DNA of 64,000 bases from Acanthaster planci (taxonomy: Eukaryota; Echinodermata; Asteroidea; Valvatida; Acanthasteridae), in contig NW_019091504.1 of the NCBI RefSeq assembly GCF_001949145.1, positions 44,981-108,980 on the forward strand, in the 5' to 3' direction. Made by a program: the position numbers and the translations under genes. The notes beneath the pieces are model-generated. The model was not told where the DNA came from and did no database searches. It saw only the letters and a list, made by a program, of their open reading frames with translations. Position 1 is the first letter of the stretch. Every line of letters begins with the position of its first letter. Of the stretch, positions 34,109-49,100 are shown in pieces.

Positions 34109-37100
34109 TTACTCGTTTATTTTCTGCTCCACTTGTCGCATCCATTCTCTGGTTGTGGCATCCATCTTGCCTTCCCGTTCGGGAACGGGCTTCCTTGGAG
34201 CTGGTGAAGGTGGCACATATATGTGAGTTGCCTGTGGTATCCTGTTCGCTTTAATACTCTTCTGCTTCTGACTTGGGCGGTTTGTGGTTCTCAAATCGTC
34301 CGGGAGGGGTGGCTGCTCGCTTCCGTTAAGCGTCTTGAGCAGGTTGAAAGCTACTTCTTTCTCTGTTGATAAAACAATGTTGGGATGTACAATGAGATTG
34401 GGTGATTTTGTTTCCAAATTCAACTCATACCCGCAACGTTCTCTTCCTTCCCTGATTATCCATTTTTTTTTCATGCGTAAGATCTACTTTTACACAGTGG
34501 CATTTAAACCAGACACAAAATTTAATAAACTCTACCCATACAAGCCTGTTCCTGCAGGGAGCAAAACAAATACAATTATTTATCTTGCTCAGGACTACAT
34601 CCACGCAAGATACCTTTGATTCGTTTGAACCAGCAATCCTGCGTCAGCTATAGAGGAGAAACTGCAGTCATTTTTGGTCAGGAACCGTGTATTTTCTCCT
34701 TATTCGGTTAAACTTGACTTCTGGACCACCACAGAGCATGGATAGCAAACATGATAAGGGAAACCTGAAAACCTGATATTTCAACTTAGGGGACCTAGTT
34801 CGGACCCAACTTGGTCCACTGTGACATCGTCCGTGTAAGCTTTCCTCGGTGTTAACTTACTTGGTTGTCTCCCATCAGTTAAACGGTCACATGACCTCCA
34901 ACATCTTATTCCTGTCTCCCCTACACGGTCATTGATTTGTTTTAAGATTTTTACTGCCGATGTATTTAAATTTTAATTAGCAATGAAGTAATTAAATAGA
35001 AAAGAATTCCCAACGAAGTAAGTTTGAGACATTTTCATCCTGTTGCCAAGACTGTGTTCTTACCATAATCGGTTGCTCCTTCAATCCAATGTTTCATACG
35101 TGGATGGACTAGCATCTTACGAGCAAGAACGGGTCCTGCCGTCTTTGGTCGCTAGAATAGATGGGAACAAACATAAATGGTAACGGCTCAAAAAAACTTG
35201 CCAGCAACCCATCTAACGAGCTCTAATGGTCAGCTCCATCCAGGTAGCACATATTGTCACCAGTAGGTGCAGGCCTATGACTCTGATTTTACCCAATTTT
35301 ACAAAGAACAGGTTGCCCCAGATCGGGTTGCGTTCGTTTATAGTTGAATGTTTATAAGAAAATCAAATTTGACAGTAAAACCATGAGCGTTATTCCTGAA
35401 TTGGTCAAATCCATTTAGGAGTAGAATTTATGGAGAACAAAATACCAAATAGTTTGCATTGACAGAACATTTGTCTGTCTTGCTGCACATAGCAGTTTTA
35501 GAATAATGATAAGAAAACGCCACTGAACTTGAAGGTGGATTACTGGGTGAATGCGCCAGCAAAGTGACAGGTTTCATTGTTGAACAAGAAATGCAATTGG
35601 CAACATATATCCTCAATGGCGCCTTTGAGACCTTTTGGCTAACGTCGACGTCGTCTCCAACTTCGGTTTTGTTTCTGAATTCGGAACCATTTTGTTAAAG
35701 CCCCCGATACTCAGACTAATGAAAAGACGTTCATATTTGGCTTCGGATCTTTGGCTTCGCCCTATCAGTCTATATTGAGTCAGAATCACCAAAGCTAAGG
35801 ACAGAGCCGGACGGAGGCGCAGCTTGAAACAAGGCCATCACGTGAATATACGATGATCCTGCATGTTCACTTCAAATTGCACGCATGTTATACACGCCAA
35901 GTCACACCGTTAGCAAACAATACCTGTAGCTTCACCAGTACTGGTCTCTTGGCTTCATTCTCTCCAGCAACATCTTCCCAATCCTCCTCATTCTCCTCTT
36001 GCTCGGCGGCATCATCCGCCTGTAATCATTCATCGATAGAAAAACCACGGGAAAACACATGCTGACATTGTTAATAACAAAGAGCAAGCACACAGCGTTA
36101 TACACACACACTACAAGCGAATGTGTGACTCGACGTGATGTGCCGTTGGAAAAAAACAGCATGTTGCCTACAATGACGGAGTCATAAAAGTGGCACCTCT
36201 GTGAGGACTCGGCACCCAACCCCACCCCACCCCACCCCACGTCAAGACACTGGGTTAATTACAATATTCTCGCCCGAAAACGGTGAATGAAAAGAGACTG
36301 CTGCTTTTTGTCTTTGGTGCCTCATTTGCAACATCATAACATCTCATTTGGGTGACTTTGAATAAATCACGCGCTTACTCCACTCAGAACTACGGTGTTG
36401 AAATAATTATGTGCTGTGCATGTATGACCCCCTAAGGGTAAATGATTTCCACAGGGGAATGACGTGGCTTCGGTGTTCAGAACGCACAATCTACCATGCG
36501 CACAATATCGGTTTCAAAACTGTGACTTGTGTGCCTAAGTGTCCAGTGTTTAATGAACTCAATAGCCTCAACCTTAAACAAGTCTTTTTACCTTCTCACG
36601 GTCAAAGATGGGGACAGACAATCAACCATCGAAAGAACATTTTGTAAAGACTAGATGCATAATACTGCCCAAATATTCAGCAGTACACGTATACCGGGCA
36701 AAGCGCTTGTTCGTTGTCATCATTTATATTAAAGCAATAATGAAGCACCTGGAAATTTACCGAGGCGTGAATTTTAAATTCATAAATTTGATTTTCATGA
36801 AGAATAGACTCCTCTACGTCTCTTTTGAGGATTCATTAAAAGTTGCAGTGCGTGGGATAGAAGATGAGTCATGAGAATGCAGGCACATCAGCGTACAGCT
36901 CAATGTATTTCTCTCATTTGCTCCACCGTGTATAATGTGTGAACTTTGCCATGGAGATGCACGTAAGGATGGAAACTGAATGTGCAGAGTACACTAAGCA
37001 GAGATACTTTGCTCTAACTTGCCTGGTAGAGACCATGGTCCGTGTATTCAACTGATATCTCAAACTGGTTTCATGCAAAAGTGCAAACGAACAAACAAAA

Positions 37101-40100
37101 ATTGGCAACACATGAAATTCACAGCAATCAAATCAATTAAAACAAAGAATGAATCAATACAATAAATTCAAAATGATCACCTGGCGATGATATCGACACT
37201 TTATTAATTGCAATCATCACTTCAATCGAAACTTTAAGGTAAAAGACATCCATGAAAATATGACAATACCTTGTCAAGAAGAGGTGCTGATTTACTCCGA
37301 AGATGTTTCTCTTGAGCGAATCCAGCCGTGCGGGGTCTGCGAGCTGAGTCCGGGGGAGGTGTCGGTGGAGTGTGCACTCTCTTCACTCCGGTTAGTCCCG
37401 GAACGTTACCTACAAAAACGATGATCATGTCGAGCTGAACAAACTTGTATGTAAAAACAAATTTCTGAAATCATCACTCTCAATGTTCCCTTTCCGCTTG
37501 AAGTTTGTTCAGTGGGTTAAGACAGAACCGGAATCAACCGATCTCAAATCGTTTCAAATTTCAAGACCTGAATAATTTATTAAGGGGATAAGCACATATT
37601 TATTTTTAAGTCAGGGAGTCAACAGAAGTCAACATATGATATATATGAAACGAGTTTGTTCTAGACTATAACTTTCATTTTTTCGAACATTCCCGTCCAT
37701 TTTATGGTGTATTCCTTGTACAAGTTGTCCAGAGGAATCTCCATATATGGACTTGGCACGCGCGTGGCGCGTTCTACGTGCCGCGTTGCAAGCAGATCCT
37801 TTATCAATAGGGATGGAGTATCCAAGTGCCAGAGCGGTTTATTACGCAGTGGGCATTATCAAATCTCAATGGGCTTTATCAAATGTTGATATACGGTCAC
37901 GTTGTGCATAATTGAATAAGGAAACTGCCTGAGGTATTAACAACCGTGTGGAAGATAAGTGATTTTGAAATCCGATTCATGGGAATCCCATCATCACAAA
38001 TGGGGAAAAATTGATAACAGTATTTCTCGAACTACACAGATGGACAGTACTCAGGCTACAGGCAAATAAGGTTTATACATGCAGCAAACCTGTTTAGACA
38101 TCAGTTTACAATCGCTACTTAACAGTTACCAAATCTTGATAACTCATAAATCACATCTGCTAAGATTCTGTTGTAACCGCTGAAAACCCACTAAATTTGG
38201 TGAAGCTTATAGACTTTTTGCACTCCTTTTACCCACCTGTATGTGAAACCCACTGCTCTACCGGAGCGTCTGGTTTTCGAACTACCCTATAGCGAATCGC
38301 CTTGGATGGGTTGTGAGTCTTGGCTGGAATCCTGATAACAATCTCCTCTTCCTCATCTTGCTCCTCTTGCACATCTTCTGGGAGATCTCCATACGACTTG
38401 GACGCCTTCTTGTAGCTATTCCCGCCTGCCAGGACCCAACATACTCTACATTATAGTTTCAGCAAGATTGTGGTTTGTGCACAATAACAGTTTAAAAATG
38501 TCTTTCCTTTTTTTCTCAAGCAAACTCATTACTCTCTAAATTCTTAAGAGTGTATGACAATTCTCTCCATTCGAGTGAAAATATACTCCCTCGAATTAAA
38601 ACTAACCGCCAAACAAATTTGGTTGAAAATTCTTCGCTCCAAAAGATCGAGATTTCACTTGAGTTTCCACTGGAAGGTTTTTTCCAAACCTAAATCTAGA
38701 TTTAGAGTAATTTTTCACTATGAAACGTCTAGTACAACATTGTATTTCCACTTTGTCGGATTTAGTAGGGCAAAATACCCATGGAAAACATATTCCCAGA
38801 TACAAGACATCCTTGAGTTTTATATGGATCAAACCATAAGGCAGACGAGAAATTTCATTTCATGCAAGGTATGAATTGGCTGTATATCGCACATCTTGAA
38901 GCAAGCTATATGCCACACATTATTTTAGAAACTTAAAGGTTGGAAAAATCAAGCGATCTTGAAATTTTCTTCTGTTGTACTTCATATCTTTAAGAGCTTT
39001 AGCTGAAATATCATAGAAGATATTGAAGCCATCTGTCGAACGCTCCTGACAAATGTAATTGTTCGTCTTTTTTCTTTGTTTTTGGCAGTGCGTGTTCTAT
39101 TTTTAAGCTTGTTTTTCAATTTTTTTCTCACTTTGTGAAAAATAGAATGAATTAAATTTGAAAATGTATCATTTCCATTTAACTTTCTACCCACTGCCTC
39201 AAGGACTTAAGAAACGCCTCTCAACAGAGTGGTCCAGTTACAGTATTAAGATAAAAAGCTTAAAGTTGAACCATGCAGTCTTCAAATAACGTATTTTGCT
39301 CATGAATGTTTCAATTAAAGATAAGCTGATTTCATATCGCTTTACTATTATAGTCTAGTTTCTAAAAATCAAAACAGAATCTTTGTCAAAGGCCTTTGAG
39401 AATGATTCTGCTAAGACAGAAACGTTAGGCCCTCTTCTTTGTGTACATTTCGGGCCAATGTAATTAGCAGACACTGGACAACTTTTTGTGTGTTACATTC
39501 TAATATCTGGAAAGTTAGATTTGTTTATAAGCACACAGCATTCGAAAGCAGTAAAATTCGATGAAAAGAGAAAACGAAAAGTTGAACGAAAGGTTGCTAG
39601 GCTATGAGTTCAGAAATCAGATATTAAAGGATGTAACATGAGCAATAAAGTCTTGAAACAAGAAACATGCAAATGACAAAAACACAATAGGTTAAATTTG
39701 ATCGTAGAACGTAAGAAATACCAGTAAGACTTTGATTATGGCTAAACTTCTAGCCCAATTAAAGCTTTAGTTCAATTGCAGAATACCCCGCCACCCCGCA
39801 TGATCAACCTCATAGCCAGGTAAAGGTCAACTGTCACAATCTTCTCGAGGGACTTTCACCTTGTACCCACGTAACCAGTCATTCCTGGGGCTGTTTTTTA
39901 GAGTGGTGGGGTATTCTGCAATTACTTCAAAGCTTTTCAACATCAAGTTGACAAATGAAATTAATCATTGTTAACCAGGAAATATATGGTTACTGCAAGC
40001 TTCACCTATTAAAAGTGTTTAAAAAGAATAAAATCATAAACTTGGAAACAAGAATTAAGGGTTACAAAGGCAGAACCAACATGCAATTAGCCGGAAGTCA

Positions 40101-43100
40101 TGACCTCTCTCTAAGGTCTACTTACGTTCCCTTTTCATCTGCTTCCGGTCCTGTTTTCTGACCTTTTCCAGCATCTTAACCGTCGGTTTGACAAAGCCTT
40201 TTAAAAGGTCAACCTTTGGTGCTAAAATTGGGGAAAAGTTTCATTCAAGTCAAAGGTCAACTTTAGTTTTCCCACGGCGAACACTTAAAAAGGATCACGG
40301 AAGGAAGGATGTCTGTCGGGGGTGCTATGACCGGACTGCGACTCTAACTTCAAGTTGCAAACAAACACAGTGAAATAAATTCCTGAAAAAGCTTCTCAAA
40401 ATGGAATGGGAAGTTTACACGCCATATATAAATGACAGTGGTTCATACTTATCACTAACAAGCCAGCTCGTTATCCCTCTTACACATATAAGAATAAAGA
40501 TTTAGCAACCCAGGATGTAGCCACAGGAGATGCACACAGTGCATTCAAGGGTGTTCAAGCAGAAATGTTCCAAATGCAGTGTCTGCGCCGAAAAAGAAAG
40601 TAGGCTACAAATGCCATTCGTAGAACTGTAGAAGTGACATCAACAGTTTTAGCGTATTGTGCCGAATGTACAACAAGAACCTTTGTCATTTTCGTTGACC
40701 TCTTCTGTGTGATTTGCACGATTCAAAGTCTTGGAATTCAAACTGATGGCTCATACACACTTGCGACACTAAGTGACATTCCGATTATCCAAGTATTCAA
40801 TTGAACCAAATTGGTGGTAGGATTAATCAATTTTGCTTTATTTGTTAATTAATGCGATAATGTGATTGCTTATACCTCTGTTGTACGTGCTGAACGCCGG
40901 GGCCTTTGATCGCTTGGGTTGTTCCATTTCTTTGAGGGGATCTCTTCCGGTACGGATCATCTTGTCCATGTACTGATGTACAGCTTCAGTTACTCTCGAT
41001 CTTAACATCTGCTCCTTGTCTTGTTGGACAAGATTCTTAGGCATCAAGAAGTCCTAGGTAATACAAACAAAATAGTGAAATGAAAAATAAACTGATAAGA
41101 AAGGTCGCTGATCATTTTAGGAATGTTGTCCACACATGGCCATTGTCCCTTCCCAGTTGAATTTTTTTTCAGACTGGCGAGTAAACTCAATGCTCAAGAT
41201 CAGGGGTTGATCTAAGTTTGGTTCAGGAGGGAAAGTTTGTACCGAGCATGCGAGATATGGGACGCAGGGGTGCCCCCCACACACACACTCAAGTGTGTAT
41301 TTGCCTTGTTCAGGGTCCCCCTATTGTTCCTCTTTTGTTTGTACTTTAACTTTTTTAGAAGACCACCCATATGTTTTGTACACAGTTGTCAATCGGGGAC
41401 CCTCTGTCAGTCGGAGACCATATTGTCCTCTATTGTTCAGGGTCCCCAATTGAATGCAGAAACAAACTCACATGTCCAATCCCTATACACACTCTAGCCT
41501 ATTGTTACCTAATACATTCCCCTAAATTTCTGAAAGGAATTCCTGATACATTGTATTCCGATCAAACAATGGGCAGCATAAAAGGGGGTTCTCTCCGTCC
41601 CATTTCTTGCTTCAAATGTGAGAGTTAGCTGGCTAAGATGGTTTCATCCGGTGTTTTTGCTATTTTCCTTTCTTTTCTCATTGTTGGCGGACCATGGGAG
41701 TGTTCAATTCTCCGAAGTCCCGTCGGTGAAGGTATTTGGTAGTGTACAGCTCCAGTGACGTATTACATTAAATGATTTCACTAGACTCCAGCTATCGGTG
41801 TTGTAATGGAGTTCATCACAAACGTCCTTCAAAGATCAAACATAGCCCATCAGAAATTCATTAAAAGCGACAGTTTTACGTCAGCACAAACGTTATCAAA
41901 ATGAACTGTAGTATTATAAAGACCTAACTGGGCCAACAGTCAGAAGCCAAAATTTGAACTGTACACATGTAGTTGATGAAAGACCCGTCAATGATCACTT
42001 TTAATACACATCTCGAATGAATGTTAATTTTTTGGTTGAAATTATGTTTTTGTTTTCACTGTAATAATTTGAGACACAGAAAGAGTGAATCTGTGCAAAA
42101 TATAATTGAGCTTATAGGAAATTTCAGCCGGGTACATGTGATAAGTATATACAATATTCTCTGGAGACTATACGACAACTATGTTGCCTAGCAACCAACA
42201 GGATCAACATCCAACACATAGGCCTGCAACTTGACGGCAGAAGGTTCTACTGTAATCCACCTGGCTGATTTTTATGAGAAGTGATAGACAACATCGATTT
42301 TGAAGAGAGAGTACATCCATCGAACAAATATCTTTGCCCCAGGGTATTTTTCCTCTGTTTTTGTCTTTTCGCGCCAGTGACAAGAGCAGACGAGATTATC
42401 GGAAATCGGTGGAGTTCGCAGGTCGACATGTCTTGCAAAGTGATGGTGATCCTGTCTACTCAACTTGCCGCGGGGAATATGGACGCAATGGACAGAAAGC
42501 GTCTCGACTACGGAAGCTGCAACATCCAGAAAGTCATCAGCGTCAAGAGATGAAAACAGGATAGCTATAAATGCTGTTAGAAGGATTGAGATAGAAGGCC
42601 CGATGCTGTGTGATTGTTAAGGGCTCAAAACGTGACAAGTAGAACGTGGAAAGTTGCACAAGTTTCACTATGCCTGCAGGAACAGCAGTGCCGCGGGCTC
42701 TGCTGCCATCTCGACATTTGAGGAGAGCTGAAACATACGAATTAAAGCATTTCTGTCCTAATTATACTCTCAAATTCTCTTTGAAAGCTAGTGCTCCTGG
42801 GAAAAATGTTTTGCAGCGGGCACAAATTTCTACTTGGGTGAAACTCAAGTTACATTCTAGTACGAAATCTTCCGGTAGAGTGCTCCGTACTTTGCTCAAG
42901 AAAAATAAACAGTCTGCAGTGTTACAGCTTTTGTTTTAAAAGTTTCTTCAGCAACGCTTGTACCGAAATCAGACCCGATATTCTTCAAGAAAAGGGGATA
43001 CCAATCTACTAGGCCCCTTTCAATCCAGACATGGAATCACCTTCCCCACTATAAAAAGGCTCTAACAGATATTCGCTAGACCAATTCAAATGACTAACGC

Positions 43101-46100
43101 CAAACCTACGTGCTAAGGCTTTCCATTAAGCGGTGTGAGCCAGACTTACACCTTGGTGTTGTATCACTTTGAAGCCGCTGGCTCTCCCTCGAGCTTTTCG
43201 TCTTAATGCAATTGGTTTCCCAGATGAAATCATTCCATTAACACCCAACTGCATTGCTCAGAGGAAGAGTAGGGCCTAGTATTATCACCACAGGAACATT
43301 ATCAGATTCAAAGGAGAATTGTTCACCATAGCAACAAGGTTATTAAAGAAAATGTGAGCATTTCATATCTGTGCGTGTAAAGAATTTTTCTTTCTCACTA
43401 TTGGGGATTTTAAAACCATATAGTAAGAAAGTAATTTATTTTGTCATTAAGGTCTATGCGATATGAACACAGTTCAAAAATTCAAGTTCTGCATTTTATC
43501 ATTCATAATAATTCAATAAGTATTTACAATGAGACAAACATTTCTTTAACAAAAAAAATTTTGTCAGGTTTTGCACAATGAAAAATTTGTTTCCTCGATA
43601 CGTGTACTTTCATGAAGTAAACGAGACTGTGTACATAGAAAGTGGCAGCTACTGTTCTTCGATTTGCTTAACCTCTGGCGTTTGTTTTCCTCCAGCATGT
43701 GAGTTGTTTCCTTGTTTGTGGTTTCTTTTCACCAAATTCCAAACATCAATTGACTTATCCTGTGACTTACAAGTTCTGCAAATATTTTCGTAAAAGGTCT
43801 TGGTTTGTATCTCCGTTGGCAAGGTAGCCACAAAGTCAACACTGTTTCGTTTTGTCAATAGTCCGTGATGCCATGCAGTCTAGTATTGTGAGCTTTTCAA
43901 ACTTTTCACATCTCAAGTGTATAACAAAGCATTCTGCGGAAAATTCATTGCAGTTTTGTGGAATTAAACCGTTAACACCTCTTATTAAGAATGTCCAGTT
44001 TTCCGTCTTGGGTCCATAAATCCTTATTAACTTGAAAGTTTCTTTACTGCGTTTGTTTTACGGGAGGGGACAGGTCTTGTAACATAAAAAACTCCCAGTA
44101 AGTTTATTGCAATCTCGACCAAAAGACTTGACAGACATACAGTTCAGTAAAATCTAAACGCGTTTGCGTTTTGTTGTCTCTTGGTATAGTGCAATATTTA
44201 TTGTTACCTAGTTGTAAAGAAGAAGAAGTAATCGCAACTGAAACTGGTCATTAACAGAAAAGCCTCTGCTCCAAAATGAAGGTATAATGTACATGGCACT
44301 GGAAACAATCATCCTTGAAATCACGTGATGGTTTGAAGCAGATCCATAATGAAATGGAGGTATGTTAAATTTCTTTTGGCAACTTTAATTTGTGCTGGGG
44401 TCGTATTATCTTGATTACATTTGTGTACATGAAATGTGAATGGCAGAAGGCTTTGGTCGATATACATGTGCTGCATGCACTCAATGTACGAAATGTCACC
44501 AACAAACTCAACTGACCCCATTTTTTCTTGGAAGTCATATTTACTCTCTGACAAGCCCAGTTTTTCCAACCATTTCCTATCAATCACCCATAGGCCAACT
44601 GAACTTGTGGAACAGAATAATAGCGACGAATTCGTGTCAAATCCCAACAACGAACGAGTGGCTGATATGTAATCAATTTATAACCGACGCATTGATCAAA
44701 TACACAGACTGGCTGCATGAAAATATTGGCTAAAGTCCAGTGTACTCGAGTGATTGTTACTGGGCAATTAAATCATAATGCAGTATGTTAATGAATGATA
44801 TACGAGTGGTTCTCGTCAGTATTAGAAGTTATGATAGGTTTATGTCCAAACCTACTCAAAACTTTGAATTGTACCCCCCTTCATTTTACAACACGCTTTG
44901 CTCATTGAGTACAAACTATTTTTTATGTCGTGGAATTTTTAAAAGAAAAAATGGATTCTTTTCAAGTGTTAAATTCAGATTTTCAACAATGATAAATTGC
45001 TACAGAAGATATAAAATAGTGGAGGAAATTACTCTCTTTTCCTATGACTTGGTCAATTCCATCAGAGCAAGGTGCTCCAGCAATTAGGTTATAAGTTCAA
45101 AAGGAAAGTAAATAACCCGCTCAGACAATTTGTTTTCATGATCAGCATCATTATTTATAGGATAACTCTTGGTTAATTAAGTTTCCTACCGGGTGGGGAT
45201 GAGGGTTATTCCTCCTGAATGCAGAAGTTGGTCTGGGCCCAGCCTGTTGATAGACTCTATTCTTACGCTTGCTGTACTCATCTCTGTAGTGGGTGTCCCC
45301 TGCAAACTTTTTGTCTGGTGGTAGGAACGGCATGACGAGTGTGGCCGCGCTTACCGACCCTGCTGAAGGGAGACTCGAAACTAGAAACTCTCTGTAGTGA
45401 TTGCAGATCTGTACTATGGAAAATTCCCCAGACGCCTTGGGTGTAAACAACGACTTTCCGCTTCACACGCTTGTCCAACGTTGAATGTTTTTTCTTCACA
45501 GTTCACAGCACATGTACATGTATGTCATCCATCTCCCTCAGTCAAAACTTGTAAGACTGTGACACCACGCAGAATGATCTTTAAGTTTTCGTCGAAATTC
45601 TCATTTTTATCGTCAGAGCAGAATACTTGAGCTTTCAGCAGTCACATTCCACAGCATTTGTAGACTGTCTTCCTCTCCCGCTTCCTTTCTACAAGGAAGT
45701 TTCCGAAACGCCCACCGGCTCAGCCGCGTGTAGTTACCACCGGCTCACGCCCCTGCAATAACTTCCCCTGTCCCCGTAACACGGAAGCGTCCCCTACCGC
45801 ACCGTCGTCAAGCATGGCGGAGTGTCAACGGAGCCCATGACAACAGGGGCTTTAAAGGTGTATATTGATCGTCGATACGCTCCACTTACTCCAAAGACCT
45901 CCAAATCTTTGTGCCTCGCAGTTTCCTTGCGATCGAGTATCTTATTGAAGTAACTCGAGATTCAATAAGCCTTTGCTTATAACTGAAAACACGTCTTGTT
46001 TTCCTTTGTAGGTTTTTGTTTGAGGTTTTCAGAGACTTTAATGCATAGGAGAGAGTTCATCTCCTGCAGGGGCATAACAAGGGATTTGTATAGGATCCAG

Positions 46101-49100
46101 GCTCGTGGAGATTAAGATTTGTCTTTAAAAACATCCACTAAATTCCCTTCGGTTGTGGGCGTGTATAAATAGATGGAGAAAAAATAGCTTGTTAAGGTAT
46201 TAGTTTCTAGTACCCAAGGGCCCAATCTGCTGTTCACGATCACACAAAAGAAATCACACAGTTATGGAAATGTTGTGAGTTTCTCACTGTCAAGAAGAGT
46301 CGGTCCCATCCACAGAATCTGACACTCAACAAACTTACTGTGGAATCACGAATAGGATGGTAGCACTTTTGTTAAGGGCGTGCTAGCTGAGAGGGACAGC
46401 TATGAAAGACATCCCCATTTCATAACTTTGCTGTTTGAGATACACATCAAAGTTTGTCCAGACTTCGCGAAAATACAAGCTAGTAGGCCTGTTCGACCCT
46501 TCCCACTTTTTTTCCCAAACTCCGCAGTTTGAGGGGCCGTAAAATTTCTAATAGCAGAAATTTGAAGGCATCCAAAATGCGATTTTAGTCCGCGTAGGAT
46601 AAGTGGGCCTACCGGCCTGCATGCAACCTCGTAAGATGCTTTCTATGATGAATGCGTTCCACGGTGTCAAGATACAGAGAGCAAACTTTAACTTCATTAA
46701 ATCTTCTCGTTTTAGTTTGATGTCAAGCCTCCGTAAAATTATCTGTGCATTCCCAATTTATAATATTTTCTTAACGTTCCGAGAGCTTCTTTTTTTGCAA
46801 AATTTGATGGTTTCATGGAAGTGTAAACTACATGTACAGTACACAGAAACTGTTAGTACCAAACGTGCGAATTCTGGGCCTCGTAAAGTTTAGAGACGCT
46901 TCTTTCTGTATCTTTTATGCGGTGAGGGTTGAAAGGAATACCCTATTGTTGATGACGGCAATTTATGATAAAGGGAATATAAAATTACAACTTCTATCGG
47001 TTGCAAAGCAACCTATTGAATCCTACTAAATGTCTGCTACAAACACCCTTGTTTCAAACCGTACAACTGCTGCTTTTTTCACGATGTCCCCACTATGACA
47101 CCGTCTCCATAGAGACGCGTCTATCAACCCTTTAAAGTGCAACTGCCTATTTTATCTTATGGTGTGAGCAAACACACAACACGCCTTTCCGACTGCATAC
47201 CGCATTTTTGTATACCAATAAAAACCTGTTTATACAGCCATTTCGCACCATACCCTTATTTATTGGTCGGATTTTTACACAGCTTATCATACACAAACAA
47301 TGACTTCCAATCGTGTATCTCCTTTGATCGTGTGAATATTGTTGCTAGGGTAGTATCAGAAGATCAACAGTGCGTTTATAAGGCCCAGAACGGAAATAAG
47401 TCACAATCAGAAAGTGCCGTGTTGAACGGATGTCAGAAGTCCATTAAATGATGAACTGGTTATGAATCCTATTTGCCTTTTGAGGCTTAATGGGATATAA
47501 ATTGGCGAGCTGTAAGAATGACTACATTGGGACAAGTATTTTATTAACGAGGCCAGTAAAACATGAAAACAAACGAATCACTGGAACTCATTATCCATGT
47601 TCAAATTAATATTAGGTTGAACAACATAACTATTACTGAAAAGCAGTCATCTATAGTGATGAAAAAGCAACATGACGTTTATAAGCCTCTTCAAATAAAT
47701 GATTAGGATTTTTATAACAGTTGGCTACGTCCGACTTCACAAAAAGTGGAAGAAATGAGTTGCATCTACGTTGATCCCAAGAGGTGCTCTTCATTGTCAT
47801 GGACGATTGTAATGAATTTTGGTAGGAGCAATCGCACTTTCTCTCATCCAAACGCTACACATGCTCTGTTCACTGACACCATTAACGAGAGGGTTTTGCA
47901 GAGACTCGCCAAGCAGTATAGCTCCGTGTCCGACCAGGAGGAAATGCGGCCTCCAGCTCCACCAGCCTCGCCTTTCATTGATGGATCTGTATATTGTTAA
48001 AGCCATCCTGGTTGCAGGCTCATCATTCACAATCGCCACGCATTCAGGCTTTGGTAAGTGAAGTGAGATTTGACAGAACAAAAGCTTCTGCGTTGAGGCC
48101 TTTTTGATATTTTTTGAAGAAATACGTATCATAAAGGGAACTATTGCAGGTGATGCTTATAGGGGAATCTCAAGGAGCATACAGACTTTGAGTTTTATCA
48201 TTGGCTCCCTACATAAAAGTGAGGCCAAGTTAAACATTAAAAGGTAGTACGTTTTACAAGAACCTCTTCGTTATTTAAGCAGCTGTCTTGCTTTATTGGT
48301 ACCGATTTCAATACCACACTGACTTTCCAACTTTACTTTAAATAGCATTTGCTTCATTGACACAGATAGCTTGAATGGATTAATCAAGCACGTTTCTAGC
48401 GGGTATTTCGTTTGCCTGTTTGTCATACGAAGTCGTGAAGTTTACACAACTTCTGAATAAATGAACGAGGTTTACGGCGTTGTGAAAGGAGCCGACCAAC
48501 TTGACTGAAATATTCATGTTGTCACTAGGTGCTTGACAATGATGAGCAGCGCGATGAATACACCAGCCGTGGGGAGGCCTGCACCTTGAATAGCTCCAGA
48601 CAATGGAGTGTTGCTCTTTAGAGGAAGGCACCACAAATATTGAAGCAGATTTACCTAGTGAGTGTTTGCGGAAAGAGGACGTAGGAGCCGTCCTGCTGTG
48701 TTTCTGATTTCTTAAGTGAGTTTTCCCCGTAAACTATAGGTTAGAAATGACTCACGCCGACCCTACGAGATTGTTCAACGAGCTCAGTTCATGGGTGGAA
48801 ATATAGATGTTGTTTGAGGTACGAAATGGGAAAGGTTTACGTGTCATCATAAGTCACAAGTTGCGTGAAATTCGAGGCAAGAATTCCAAAAAGCATAAAA
48901 TATTTCTTAACAGAAAGTACGCCATGTTAGTTTTACAAGAATTCTTGGGCAAGGTTTTACCTCTCTTCAACTAAAGATATCTTGGATAAAGATCCAAAAC
49001 AAATCAGAGATAATGTACTTCAAAAATAAATACAAAATAGGTAAGTGCATGGAACCCTGTTGGCTTTAATTGATTACTGAATGCATTCCTACTTACTACT

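Noticed and set aside
42646-42939. 97-codon plus-strand open frame
   Set aside because: Antisense to an intron, no domain, no splice sites.
43649-43858. Minus-strand open frame with CRTCKSQDKS-like text
   Set aside because: Possibly an old transposon fragment, but there is no recognisable domain and no splice context.
44321-44650. 109-codon minus-strand open frame inside intron 2 of the unknown gene
   Set aside because: The composition looks somewhat coding, but no splice sites join it in phase and no family is recognised. Left out as unsupported.
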